Assembly: GCA_015075405.1 (NCBI GenBank)
Contig: JABTUK010000003.1
Coordinates: 806,001 to 870,000, forward strand
From: Anaerolineales bacterium
GTDB lineage: Bacteria > Chloroflexota > Anaerolineae > 4572-78 > J111
Length of the DNA stretch: 64,000 nucleotides
Direction: 5' to 3'
The translations under genes and the position numbers were made by a program. The notes under the pieces are model-generated. The model saw only the letters and a program-made list of their open reading frames with translations, searched no databases and was not told the origin of the DNA. The stretch's first letter is position 1; each line of letters starts with the position of its first letter. Positions 24,649-32,117 of this stretch are shown here, in pieces.

Positions 24649-26658
24649 TTACGTTTTACGCAGCAAAGCCCAATACCTAAACAACATACTCCGCTGATAA
24701 ACCAACCACTCGATGACCAGCAAAATCAGCGCGGCCAGGGCCAGGGGCCGCCACCATTCCTGGTGAGCCGGGGGGAGCGAGGCCGGGAGCGCGTTGGTTT
24801 CAGCCGGTGGTGTGACCAGATTTAGCTCGGCTTGAGGGGCGATGCTTGACTCCAGCGGATTGAAGAAGTTGACGGCGAAGCGGGTTAATGCGACCTCCCC
24901 ATCCGTTGACTCAGAGGTTAAAGTGTATAGCCCAAGTTGAGTTACGGGCGGCAGGCTGACACGTCCCGCTGCCGGAGTTAGAAGGGTTTCGGCGCCGTCC
25001 GGGGTCATCAGCCGCAGACGTTCTACCTGAGTTGGAACCGAGACCGAGACGCTCTCGCCCACCCCTAGCAGCGGTGGAACCAGTACCCCCGCGCCGGGAG
25101 ACAAATAGTTGAGCAGGTTGGCAACCAAAATCGGAAAGGCCGGACGCAGCGGCAAATCGGACTGCTGCAAGCTAAAGGCCAGGATGGCGATGCGGCGACC
25201 TTCGGTTTCTCCGGCCAGGAGGAGGGGAAGGGAAGGAAGGTTGGAAGGTTGGAGGGTTGGAGGGTTGGAGGGTTGGAGTGCGGCAGAGATAATGATGCGC
25301 CCCCAGGTGGTTGGGGAGAGGACGGTGGTGGTGAGGATTTGGGTGGTGGAGAGGTCAACATTTTGCAGCAGCGGCTGGTCGGTCTGAGTGGGTTGGAGTG
25401 TGGGATTTGTCGCTTGACCCAAGACCTCGAACAAGCCGGGGACTGAGGCGGGTGGGGCAATGAAGAGCAGGTTGCCGGGGGGCAGGGAATCAGGGATGTA
25501 GGAGTCGAAGATGTAAAGGTTGGAAGGTTGGAGGGTTGGAGAGTTGGAAGGTTGGAGGTTGGAAGGTTGGAGGGTTGGAGGGTTGGTTTGCCAATCTTCG
25601 GGGCTGATGACGGTCAGGGTGAGGTTGGTTCCAGATTGTTGAGAGCCGAGCAAGTTTAGGGCGGTTTGCAGGAAAAAGTTGCCGGAGGTAACGAGCGTTG
25701 CTGCGACGGGTTCAGCCGGATGAACGACGAGCCAGGCTTGGTCATCGAGGGGCAGGGCGTCGGATTGAACCTGGTTGAGGGCGGCCTCGACGGTTTGGGC
25801 GGAAGCGGGCAAGTTTTCGATGAGTTGCTCGACGTGGCCGCCGGGAGGCAAGTCCAGCTCAAAGGCGGTGAAGGGCGCGCCGTCCACAAGCAGGGTCAGG
25901 CGGCGTTGGGCCGGTTGGTTGCTGTAGTTGCTGGCCTGGACAAACAAGGTGGGGGTTCCACCAGAGCCAAAGGTGACAGATAAGGCGCTGATAGCCTGGT
26001 TGGCGTCACTTGCGCCCATTCGAATATAGCGCAGCGGGGCCGCCAATCGTTCAGGAAGCTGCACCGCCCCATCTGACAGTAGGATGATTTCAGCGCCGGG
26101 TTCGCGGGCGACAATAGCCTCGGCCAGTGCCAGAGCCGGGGCGAGATCGCTGTTGAGGGCGGTCGGTTGGGCGGCGGCCAGGGCGTCCAAGGCCTGTCGC
26201 CGATCCTGGCTGGCCGAAACCAGGGTGTCCACTTCACCCCCGGCGGCCGCCAGAAGGGTCACGCGAGCTTCGTCGGGCAGATTGGCAATCAATTCGCGGG
26301 CGGCGGTTTTGGCGGCGTCAAGACGGGTTTGGCCGTTGTCTCCCCCATCGGCAGCGGCCATGCTGGCCGAAGTATCCAGAATAAGCACGACCGTTTGTCC
26401 GACCACCCCATCGACCTGCGTAGCGGGTCGAGCCAGGGCCAGAATCAGCAGCAGCATAAAAAGAAGCTGCAACAACAGCAGCAGATTTCGCCGCAGCTTT
26501 TGCCAGGGCGCGTTGGCTTCAATATCGCGGACAAAACGCTGCCACAGGTAGGTGCTGGAGACAACGTGATCCTGCCGGCGCAGTTTGAGCAGGTACAGGG
26601 CAATAATCGGCGGGAGGAGGGCCAGCAGGGCCAGGGCCAGGGGGGTGAGCAGGGTCAC
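24649..26658 (-). CDS. BatA-like VWA membrane protein with in-frame octamer-repeat inserts
   Basis: 669-residue BatA/VWA protein. Seen: an N-terminal helix (LLTPLALALLALLPPIIALYL), the conserved YLWQRFV..WQKLRRN segment, a second helix (about 58-78), a VWA domain with MIDAS DTSASM (about 92-240), and a C-terminal helix (about 640-660). Residues about 357-380 and 460-474 are low-complexity PTLQPSN repeats. They are encoded by GGTTGGAA octamer arrays identical to those in spacers, and homologues would be expected to lack them. Start GTG overlaps the TGA of the DUF58 gene by 4 nt (GTGA), so translation is coupled. The BatA family forms membrane complexes with DUF58 and MoxR proteins. Confidence 0.87.
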   Translation of the reverse strand: MTLLTPLALALLALLPPIIALYLLKLRRQDHVVSSTYLWQRFVRDIEANAPWQKLRRNLLLLLQLLFMLLLILALARPATQVDGVVGQTVVLILDTSASMAAADGGDNGQTRLDAAKTAARELIANLPDEARVTLLAAAGGEVDTLVSASQDRRQALDALAAAQPTALNSDLAPALALAEAIVAREPGAEIILLSDGAVQLPERLAAPLRYIRMGASDANQAISALSVTFGSGGTPTLFVQASNYSNQPAQRRLTLLVDGAPFTAFELDLPPGGHVEQLIENLPASAQTVEAALNQVQSDALPLDDQAWLVVHPAEPVAATLVTSGNFFLQTALNLLGSQQSGTNLTLTVISPEDWQTNPPTLQPSNLQPSNSPTLQPSNLYIFDSYIPDSLPPGNLLFIAPPASVPGLFEVLGQATNPTLQPTQTDQPLLQNVDLSTTQILTTTVLSPTTWGRIIISAALQPSNPPTLQPSNLPSLPLLLAGETEGRRIAILAFSLQQSDLPLRPAFPILVANLLNYLSPGAGVLVPPLLGVGESVSVSVPTQVERLRLMTPDGAETLLTPAAGRVSLPPVTQLGLYTLTSESTDGEVALTRFAVNFFNPLESSIAPQAELNLVTPPAETNALPASLPPAHQEWWRPLALAALILLVIEWLVYQRSMLFRYWALLRKT
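25234..25278. repeat. GGTTGGAA octamer array inside the BatA-like gene (2)
   Basis: Tandem GGTTGGAA/GGTTGGAG units within the coding frame. On the minus strand they read as Asn-Pro-Pro-Thr-Leu-Gln-Pro-Ser units. Confidence 0.85.
25517..25587. repeat. GGTTGGAA octamer array inside the BatA-like gene (1)
   Basis: About nine octamer units within the coding frame, giving PTLQPSNL repeats with a 24-nt, eight-residue period. Confidence 0.88.
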
Positions 26659-27638
26659 TTGAGGATACCTCGCTGGCGCAGAAAGGCGAAAATAAACTCC
26701 TCGAAGGGTGTATCGGTGGTGACAGGCACATAGGCGATGTTGCGTTTACCGCACCACTCCCGAATTTCAGTTTGCCAGGAAGCTAAACCGGCTTTGTAAC
26801 GGGCCAGGCTCTCGTAATCGGCGGTGATTTCGACGGTGTGACCGGTTTCGACATCGAGCAGGCGCAGATCGCCGGTCAGCGGCGGGTCTACCTCATCGGG
26901 AGAGAGGAGGTGGATCAGGCTGATTTCGAAACGACGGGAGAGGAGAGGGGTGAGGGAGGAGGCGAAGGAGGGTTGGAAGGTTGGAGGGTTGGAAGGTTGG
27001 GAAGAGGAGTCAAACAGGTCGGAGAAGATGAGCAGGGGGCCGGGGTGGCGGGCGTGGGCAGCGTAACGGCTGAGGGCGTGGGCCAGGTTGGTCGAGCCGG
27101 TGGCGGAAAGGCTGCCGAGGTAATCGAACAGGGCAAAAGCTTGCTGGCGGCCGCGATGGGGCAGGAAAGGTGGTGTTTCGGGGCTGCCCCCCACCGTCGA
27201 GACGGTGACGCGGTCCAGACTGGCCAGGGCGATGTAGCCCAACGCGGCGGCGGCCCGGCAAGCATAGGTAAATTTGTGGCCGGGCTGGCCGGCAGCCTCC
27301 GGCGGCCAATCCATCGAGCGGCTGGTATCCACCAGCAGATGCACAGTCAGGTCTTGCTCTTCGACAAAAAGCTTGAGAAAGAATCGCTCCAGCCGGGCGT
27401 AGGCATTCCAATCCACCAAGCGGAAGTCATCACCGGGCACGTAGTTGCGGTAATCGGCAAACTCAACCGATTGCCCACGCTTGGGGCTGCGCCGCTCTCC
27501 CTGCCACTGGCCGCGCTGGGCCTGGCGGGCAATGAGGGTGAGGGTTTCGAGACGGCGGAGGAATGAGGAAGGGAAGAGGGTATTGGAAGGTTGGAAGGTT
27601 GGAAGGCTGGAAGGCTGGAAGGTCGAATCAGAAGTCAT
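26655..27638 (-). CDS. DUF58 domain protein
   Basis: 327-residue DUF58 protein. Seen: the signature GQSVEFADYRNYVPGDDFR..DWNAYARL near residues 55-85, then a VWA-like fold with DTSRSMDWP (about 112-120) and LLIFSDLFDSS (about 200). The N-terminus (residues 5-18) and residues about 212-223 are PTFQPSN-type repeats from octamer arrays. The first domain motif starts only near residue 20. Start ATG 27638 has AGGAG four bases upstream and overlaps the end of the IVP gene by 11 nt. Upstream Met at 27689 lies inside that gene. It is part of the MoxR-DUF58-BatA core, which is probably involved in assembly or activation of membrane protein complexes. Confidence 0.88.
   Translation of the reverse strand: MTSDSTFQPSSLPTFQPSNTLFPSSFLRRLETLTLIARQAQRGQWQGERRSPKRGQSVEFADYRNYVPGDDFRLVDWNAYARLERFFLKLFVEEQDLTVHLLVDTSRSMDWPPEAAGQPGHKFTYACRAAAALGYIALASLDRVTVSTVGGSPETPPFLPHRGRQQAFALFDYLGSLSATGSTNLAHALSRYAAHARHPGPLLIFSDLFDSSSQPSNPPTFQPSFASSLTPLLSRRFEISLIHLLSPDEVDPPLTGDLRLLDVETGHTVEITADYESLARYKAGLASWQTEIREWCGKRNIAYVPVTTDTPFEEFIFAFLRQRGILK
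26969..27002. repeat. GGTTGGAA octamer array inside the DUF58 gene
   Basis: Four octamer units in frame, encoding QPSNPPTFQPS. Confidence 0.85.
27583..27623. repeat. GGTTGGAA octamer array at the 5' end of the DUF58 gene
   Basis: Five octamer units (TTGGAAGG, GCTGGAAG variants) directly downstream of the IVP gene stop. They encode the first residues of the DUF58 protein and form the left flank of the IVP cassette. Confidence 0.85.
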
Positions 27639-28077
27639 ACGACTCCTGGTCTTCTTTGATGGCTTTGTAGGTTCGATCCCAGGTGCCATCGAGTTTCTTT
27701 TCTTGGAGGGAGCGAATAAGTGCGCCGAGAGTGTTCCAGGTCTGGTTATACAAATCGAGAAGGCGGGTTATGTCAGCAGGTTTGACCAGTTTACGTTCCT
27801 GGCAAAACTCCAGGTAACTGCTCAACTCGGCCAGGGAACCCCTAGCAATTTCGCAAAAGCGAACGTAATCACCTACAGCATTCCGACCGTAGCCCTCAGC
27901 AATATTGCCAAACACCGATACTGCCGCTCCACGTATCTGGCCGATCAGTCGAAACTCACTTTTTGGAAAATATGAAGTTACATCGTAGACCAGATTAGCC
28001 AATTGCTTGGCCAGTTGATAAACCCTAAGATCACGAAGTCCTTGTGGATATAGGTTAGCGGAGGGATTCGATGACAT
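27628..28077 (-). CDS. four-helix bundle protein, S23 / 23S rRNA IVP family
   Basis: 149-residue protein of the four-helix bundle (S23 ribosomal, 23S rRNA intervening-sequence-encoded) family, in which members often sit in genome-variable spots. Seen: the family N-terminus GLRDLRVYQLAKQLANLVYD, FPKSEFRLIGQIRGAAVSVFGNIAEGYGR (the hallmark AEGYGR) and FCEIARGSLAELSSYLEF. ATG 28077 with AAGGAG upstream is the start; the frame to 28134 runs through a repeat. It is not in a 23S rRNA here. It interrupts the moxR-DUF58 pair and has octamer arrays on both sides in inverted orientation. The cellular function of the family is not known; related Avd proteins help diversity-generating retroelements, but no reverse transcriptase is present. 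Confidence 0.9.
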   Translation of the reverse strand: MSSNPSANLYPQGLRDLRVYQLAKQLANLVYDVTSYFPKSEFRLIGQIRGAAVSVFGNIAEGYGRNAVGDYVRFCEIARGSLAELSSYLEFCQERKLVKPADITRLLDLYNQTWNTLGALIRSLQEKKLDGTWDRTYKAIKEDQESYDF

Positions 28078-28113
28078 TTGTTTTCTCCTTACCTTATTGT
28101 ACTGAACTCTTAT

Positions 28114-28152
28114 TCCAATCTTCCATCCTTCCAACCTTCCATTCTTCTCTTC
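28114..28152. repeat. AACCTTCC octamer array upstream of the IVP gene
   Basis: TCTTCCATCCTTCCAACCTTCCATTCTT units between the MoxR stop and the IVP start. This is the reverse complement of the array at 27583-27623. Confidence 0.75.
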
Positions 28153-28154
28153 CT

Positions 28155-29135
28155 TTACTCCGCTTTGTCCAGGACTGTATCTATCACTCTATCCGCTGTC
28201 ACTCCCTCGGCTTGGGCCTCAAACCCTAGAATCAGGCGATGACGCAGCACCGGATAAGCCACGGCATACAAGTCGTCAATGGCGACATTGTAGCGGCCAT
28301 CGAGCAGGGCGGTGATCTTGCCGGCCAGGATGAGGGCCTGCATAGCGCGCGGGCTGGCTCCGTAACGGACGTAGCGGCGCACTTCGTCGGGGGCGTTGGG
28401 GTCGTCGGGGTGGGTGGCGCGGGTGAGGCGGGCGGCGGCCTCGGTGACGTGCCGGGCGATGGGCACGGCGCGGGCCAACGTCTGCATGGCGACAATGGCC
28501 GCTCCGTCGGCGACCGGGCTGAGATGGGTAGCCGTCGTGCCGGTAGTACGGTCGGCGATGGTGACGAGTTCTTCGATGGTAGGATAAGGCACTTCGATTT
28601 TGAAGAAAAAGCGGTCGAGCTGGGCTTCGGGCAGGGGGTATGTCCCTTCCATTTCCAGGGGGTTTTGGGTGGCCAGTACAAAAAAGGGTGCTTCCAAGCG
28701 GTGGGTGGTCCGGGCGACGGTGACGCTTTTTTCCTGCATCGCTTCCAGCAGGGCCGACTGGGTTTTGGGCGTGGCCCGGTTGATCTCGTCGGCCAGAACG
28801 AGGTTGGCAAAGATTGGCCCCGGCTCAAAGCGGAAAGCCCGCCGCCCGCTGTCATCCTCGCTGATGATGTGCGTGCCGACGATGTCGGCGGGCATCAGAT
28901 CGGGGGTGAACTGGATGCGGCTGAAGCGGCAGTCAATGGCCTCGGCGACGGTGCGGACGAGGACCGTTTTGCCCAGGCCGGGCACGCCTTCGAGCAGGGC
29001 GTTGCCCCCGGCTAACAGAGTAATCAACGTCCCGCGTATCAAATCACGCTGGCCAACGATGACCTGGCCGACGGCTTCTTCGATAGCAGTAGCGATGGCG
29101 CGGAAGTCATCGGGGGTGAGGGTAGGTTGGGACAT
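28155..29135 (-). CDS. MoxR family AAA+ ATPase
   Basis: 326-residue MoxR-type AAA+ ATPase. Seen: Walker A GVPGLGKT (about 48-55), Walker B LVLADEINRA (about 112-121), ATPKTQSALLEAMQE (sensor region with the family's Arg/Asn pattern), VLATQNPLEMEGTYPLPEAQLDRF (sensor 1, about 152-175) and sensor 2 YGASPRAMQALI. MoxR ATPases act as chaperones that insert metals or remodel VWA-domain proteins. Here DUF58, BatA-like and VWA clients follow on the same strand. ATG 29135 with GGAG 12 bases upstream. The 3' neighbour in the typical order would be DUF58, but the IVP gene intervenes. Confidence 0.95.
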   Translation of the reverse strand: MSQPTLTPDDFRAIATAIEEAVGQVIVGQRDLIRGTLITLLAGGNALLEGVPGLGKTVLVRTVAEAIDCRFSRIQFTPDLMPADIVGTHIISEDDSGRRAFRFEPGPIFANLVLADEINRATPKTQSALLEAMQEKSVTVARTTHRLEAPFFVLATQNPLEMEGTYPLPEAQLDRFFFKIEVPYPTIEELVTIADRTTGTTATHLSPVADGAAIVAMQTLARAVPIARHVTEAAARLTRATHPDDPNAPDEVRRYVRYGASPRAMQALILAGKITALLDGRYNVAIDDLYAVAYPVLRHRLILGFEAQAEGVTADRVIDTVLDKAE

Positions 29136-29159
29136 AGTTACAAAAATCTCCTGGAAAAT

Positions 29160-29284
29160 AAGTGTCGTGTGTCACGTGCCAAGTGTCAGGTCAAGATTTT
29201 CATCATTGGTGGTGTGCGATAGCTCGTGACGACCGCTTCCTACGTGGTGCGTGAGGCTCTATGTCTCACACACCACGCACTACA
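29160..29284. repeat. GTGTCA units plus GTGGTGCGTGAGG hairpin
   Basis: 29160-29190 holds TGTCACGTG/CCAAGTGTCAGG units. 29250-29284 pairs GTGGTGCGTGAGG with CACACACCACGCAC. It lies between the coiled-coil membrane gene and moxR. Confidence 0.65.
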
Positions 29285-29286
29285 TT

Positions 29287-30948
29287 TCACTCCGGCGCAA
29301 GCTGCGAGAAATAATCCCGGACCAAATCCCGCATTTCCGGGGGGATGCGCTCCTGTTCCATCGCTTCGGCGGCGGCATTGGCGTAGGTTTGATAGACCTC
29401 GCTATAGGGAACCAGGGAGGGATTGGCCGCGCCGGGCTGCGGCGACTGCTCCTGGCGGATGACGGGTTGGCCGGCGTCCGTTTCCTGGCCGGCCACAAAT
29501 TCAGCATCGCCCACCGTTTGCTGGCCGCTGCCGGGTGCATAAACCGTGTCCAAGTCGGTCAGGCTGGCCGGTTTGTTGGGCTGGGTTGGGTCGCCGGCTG
29601 CGCCGGTGCGGTTAGCGCCGGGCAGTTGGTTGGCATTTGAGCCGCCTCCGCCGCCGACCTGCTGCCCCTGGCCCGGATTTTGGCCCTGTCCCTGCCCTTG
29701 ACCTTGTCCTTGACCCTGACCCTGAGCTAATGCACCCTGTTGAGCCAACTGCTGGCGGCTGGCTTCGAGCCGAGCCTGAGCGGCGGCCAGAGCCGCCTGC
29801 AAGTCACCGGCTTGGGCCGAGCGGCCCAATGCGCCCTGGGCGGCATTGGCAGCCTGGAGCGCTTCGCCCAGATCGCCGGCGCGAACGGCCTCGGCCAAGT
29901 CGAGCAGGCTCTCGGCCAGTTCGGCGTCGGTGGCGGCGGCTTGAGCGGCCATGCCTTCGAGCGCCTGGGCCAACGCCGCTTGACTGGCGGCATCCAGTGT
30001 ATTCAGAGCGGCGGCCAATTCGGTCAGCGCTTCGGCGGCCTGGCCCAGGTCGGTGGTTTTGTTGGTTTCGCCGCGAGCCAGGGCGGTCAACTGTTCGGCA
30101 ATTTGTTCGGCGGCGCTTTGCCGGGCAGCGGCCTGGGGGTCCTGCAACTGGCGCAGTTGGGCCTGGGCCGCGGCCAGGTCGGCCAGGGCTTGCTCCAAAT
30201 CGCCGGGGTTGGCGGCCAATTCTTTCATCAATTCGGCCAGGGCAGCCAGGGCTTCGGCCCGTTCCTCGGAGGTGGGGTCGGTGGATTTTTCCAGCTCGCG
30301 CCGGGCCTCTTCAATCGCTTCGGCTTGCTGCTGAGCGGCTTCCTGGATGGCGGCTCGCTGGGCCAGAATGGCGTCCATGGGGTTGGGCAGCCAGGCCAGG
30401 GCCAAGATCAAGGCCAGCAGTCCCCCGGCGAACCAGAGCGGGCGGCGGGGAATACGCCAGGGGAGGTCGGTGGGGGTGAGGCGTTGGATGATGGAGAGCG
30501 CGTCGGAGAGTTGGAAGGTTGGAAGGTTGGAAGGTTGGAAGGTTGGAAGGTTGGAAGGTTGGAAGGTTGAAGGTTGAAGGTTGGAAAATTTTTCTTCCAC
30601 TCTTCCACTCTTCCACTCTTCCTTTCTTCCATTCTTCCATGCTTCCAGTTCCAAAGCCGTAGCCAGGCGGTCTTTCAAGTGAAGTTCCTTGTCCAGCCGG
30701 CGGGCTACTTGGGCCAGGGGGAGCGGGCGCAGTAAGGTATAAAGGATAACGCCCAGCAGCCAGATTTCCAGGGGCATGGCGGCCCAGAGGTGGCGGTCGG
30801 CCATAGGCCAAAAGCGGGCGGCGACTTCGATGAGCGCAGAGACCAGGAAGGCCAACCACAGGGTTGAGACGGCCAGGCGCAGGCCATCGCGCCAGCGCAA
30901 GCGACGGCCCAGACGGGTTAAATGGCGGTGTAAAGGGTTATTTTTCAT
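29287..30948 (-). CDS. Ala/Gln-rich coiled-coil membrane protein with octamer-derived insert
   Basis: 553-residue membrane protein of the MoxR island. Seen: two helices (about 25-45 and 50-75), a low-complexity insert at about residues 101-146, a third helix (about 170-190), then a long Ala/Glu/Gln/Leu heptad-rich coiled-coil region (about 195-425), an eight-fold Gly-Gln dipeptide run (about 428-445) and an acidic C-terminal tail (EMRDLVRDYFSQLAPE). The insert reads WKNGRKEEW..LPTFQPSN and comes entirely from 30510-30647, an octamer array plus its TCTTCCAC companion. The coiled-coil region suggests a structural, perhaps BatC/D-like, partner of the VWA proteins. No catalytic motif is present. 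Function unknown. Confidence 0.8.
   Translation of the reverse strand: MKNNPLHRHLTRLGRRLRWRDGLRLAVSTLWLAFLVSALIEVAARFWPMADRHLWAAMPLEIWLLGVILYTLLRPLPLAQVARRLDKELHLKDRLATALELEAWKNGRKEEWKSGRVEEKFSNLQPSTFQPSNLPTFQPSNLPTFQLSDALSIIQRLTPTDLPWRIPRRPLWFAGGLLALILALAWLPNPMDAILAQRAAIQEAAQQQAEAIEEARRELEKSTDPTSEERAEALAALAELMKELAANPGDLEQALADLAAAQAQLRQLQDPQAAARQSAAEQIAEQLTALARGETNKTTDLGQAAEALTELAAALNTLDAASQAALAQALEGMAAQAAATDAELAESLLDLAEAVRAGDLGEALQAANAAQGALGRSAQAGDLQAALAAAQARLEASRQQLAQQGALAQGQGQGQGQGQGQGQNPGQGQQVGGGGGSNANQLPGANRTGAAGDPTQPNKPASLTDLDTVYAPGSGQQTVGDAEFVAGQETDAGQPVIRQEQSPQPGAANPSLVPYSEVYQTYANAAAEAMEQERIPPEMRDLVRDYFSQLAPE
30510..30647. repeat. GGTTGGAA octamer array and TCTTCCAC array inside a coding sequence
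   Basis: About eight consecutive GGTTGGAA units (30510-30575), degenerate units, then TCTTCCAC/TCTTCCAT units (30592-30647). The reading frame stays open throughout. The octamer gives LPTFQPSN repeats on the minus strand. Confidence 0.9.
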
Positions 30949-30956
30949 AAAGATTT

Positions 30957-31005
30957 CTCAGCCTTCGGCCTCAAAACCTGTCCTGAGCTTGTCGAAGGAT
31001 GACAT
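30957..31005. repeat. CTTCGGCCTC / CTGTCCTGAGCTTGTCGAAGG fragment
   Basis: A short piece related to the CTTCGA..CTCAGG family (compare 24466-24490) between two minus-strand genes. Confidence 0.5.
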
Positions 31006-31016
31006 ACAAGTTTGCC

Positions 31017-32045
31017 CTAATTGATAAAAATAACCGGCGTGGGCGTCGGCAGAGGAGATACTGGGTAAACCAGATCATAAGCATCCTGGTAAAAAATGGC
31101 TGCCCCCAGCAGGCCATAAAGAATGACAATAACAGTGACGACGATGACAATTTGGCGGTCGAGCTGCCAGCGCCGGATGGGTTTGACAAACCGGGTAGCC
31201 AGTAAATACAGGCCGGTGCTCAAAACAAGATCAAAGGCCAGGGTATAATGCCACAAGGGGCGAAGGGTTTCAATTTCACTGGCATCGCCGCTGACCACCC
31301 ACGCCCCCCACCCGGCCAAAATGCCGAAAAGACCGGACACACCGCCCTGGCTGCCGGTGCGGGCCAGCACCGAAGCCAGAGCGCTAAAAGGGTTAATCAC
31401 CAAAATGGCGCGGGAGGGAAAATCCTGGGTGATGACGCCGGAAAAAATATAGACAAAGTAAGTGCCAATAATAAAGATCAAAATCACCAGATAGCTCAAG
31501 ACGATGGCCTGGATGGTCCGCTTGCGCCAGGCCGAAAAAAATAAGCCGATCATGCCAAACGTTATGGCCGTAGCCCAGATGACCAGGGCAGCCAGAAACA
31601 AATCGAGGGTATCAACCCCGCCAAAGATGAAAACCAGGCTGAGGATCGGCACGGCAGCAAAAAGCAACAAAAAAATGTAACCGGCAGTCGAAACCAACTT
31701 ACCAAACAGAATAGTATGCGGGGCCAGCGGGGTTGCTTGCAGCATCTCCAGGGTCAAGCGTTCGTGCTCACTGCTGATGGCGGTGGCGGTGAGGGCCGGG
31801 GTCAGGAAAGCCACAAAAAAAAGGCTCAGGTTGGCAATGGCTGCGTAAAGAGCCTGCCCGATAAACGGGCTGAGCGGCATCCCGCTGTAAGGCGGGCTTA
31901 GCAGGACCAAACGATAAACGCCATAGCTAAACAGGGCCAGGAAAATCAGGTAGACGGTCAGCATGGCAAAGGCCCGCCAGCCGCGCATCCGCGAGCGGAA
32001 CTCCTTGACCATGATCGGGTTAGGGTTGAAATAGTTTGATTTCAC
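31017..32045 (-). CDS. ABC-2 type exporter permease
   Basis: 342-residue integral membrane protein. Seen: six to seven hydrophobic segments (about 25-48, 67-88, 115-140, 145-172, 180-205, 255-275, 295-318) and the ABC-2 coupling segment ISSEHERLTLEMLQATPLAPHTILFGKL (about 92-118), which is the signature of gliding/Nod-type permeases next to E..T. Start GTG 32045 with AAGGTG upstream; an ATG at codon 12 is an alternative. It partners with the ATPase at 32113, from which it is separated by a GTGATRC hairpin. The exported substrate is unknown; such pairs accompany MoxR/VWA islands. Confidence 0.88.
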   Translation of the reverse strand: MKSNYFNPNPIMVKEFRSRMRGWRAFAMLTVYLIFLALFSYGVYRLVLLSPPYSGMPLSPFIGQALYAAIANLSLFFVAFLTPALTATAISSEHERLTLEMLQATPLAPHTILFGKLVSTAGYIFLLLFAAVPILSLVFIFGGVDTLDLFLAALVIWATAITFGMIGLFFSAWRKRTIQAIVLSYLVILIFIIGTYFVYIFSGVITQDFPSRAILVINPFSALASVLARTGSQGGVSGLFGILAGWGAWVVSGDASEIETLRPLWHYTLAFDLVLSTGLYLLATRFVKPIRRWQLDRQIVIVVTVIVILYGLLGAAIFYQDAYDLVYPVSPLPTPTPVIFIN

Positions 32046-32058
32046 CGGATCACCTTAT

Positions 32059-32117
32059 GATGATACGTGATGCGTGATGCGTGAGAGAATTTCACGCATC
32101 ACGTATCACGCATCACT
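32059..32117. repeat. GTGATRC heptamer array with inverted arm, copy 1
   Basis: Left arm GATACGTGATGCGTGATGCGTGA, right arm TCACGCATCACGTATCACGC; nearly perfect hairpin between ATPase and permease genes. Related: 49588-49656, 59120-59172, 62267-62301. Confidence 0.85.

Noticed and set aside
27628..28077. Diversity-generating retroelement (the four-helix protein resembles Avd)
   Set aside because: No reverse transcriptase and no template/variable repeat pair with adenine-specific changes is seen nearby; the protein fits the S23/IVP family.
25234..30647. CRISPR-like arrays (regular repeats with GGTTGGAA)
   Set aside because: The period is 8 nt with no spacers, units occur inside genes, and no cas gene is present.
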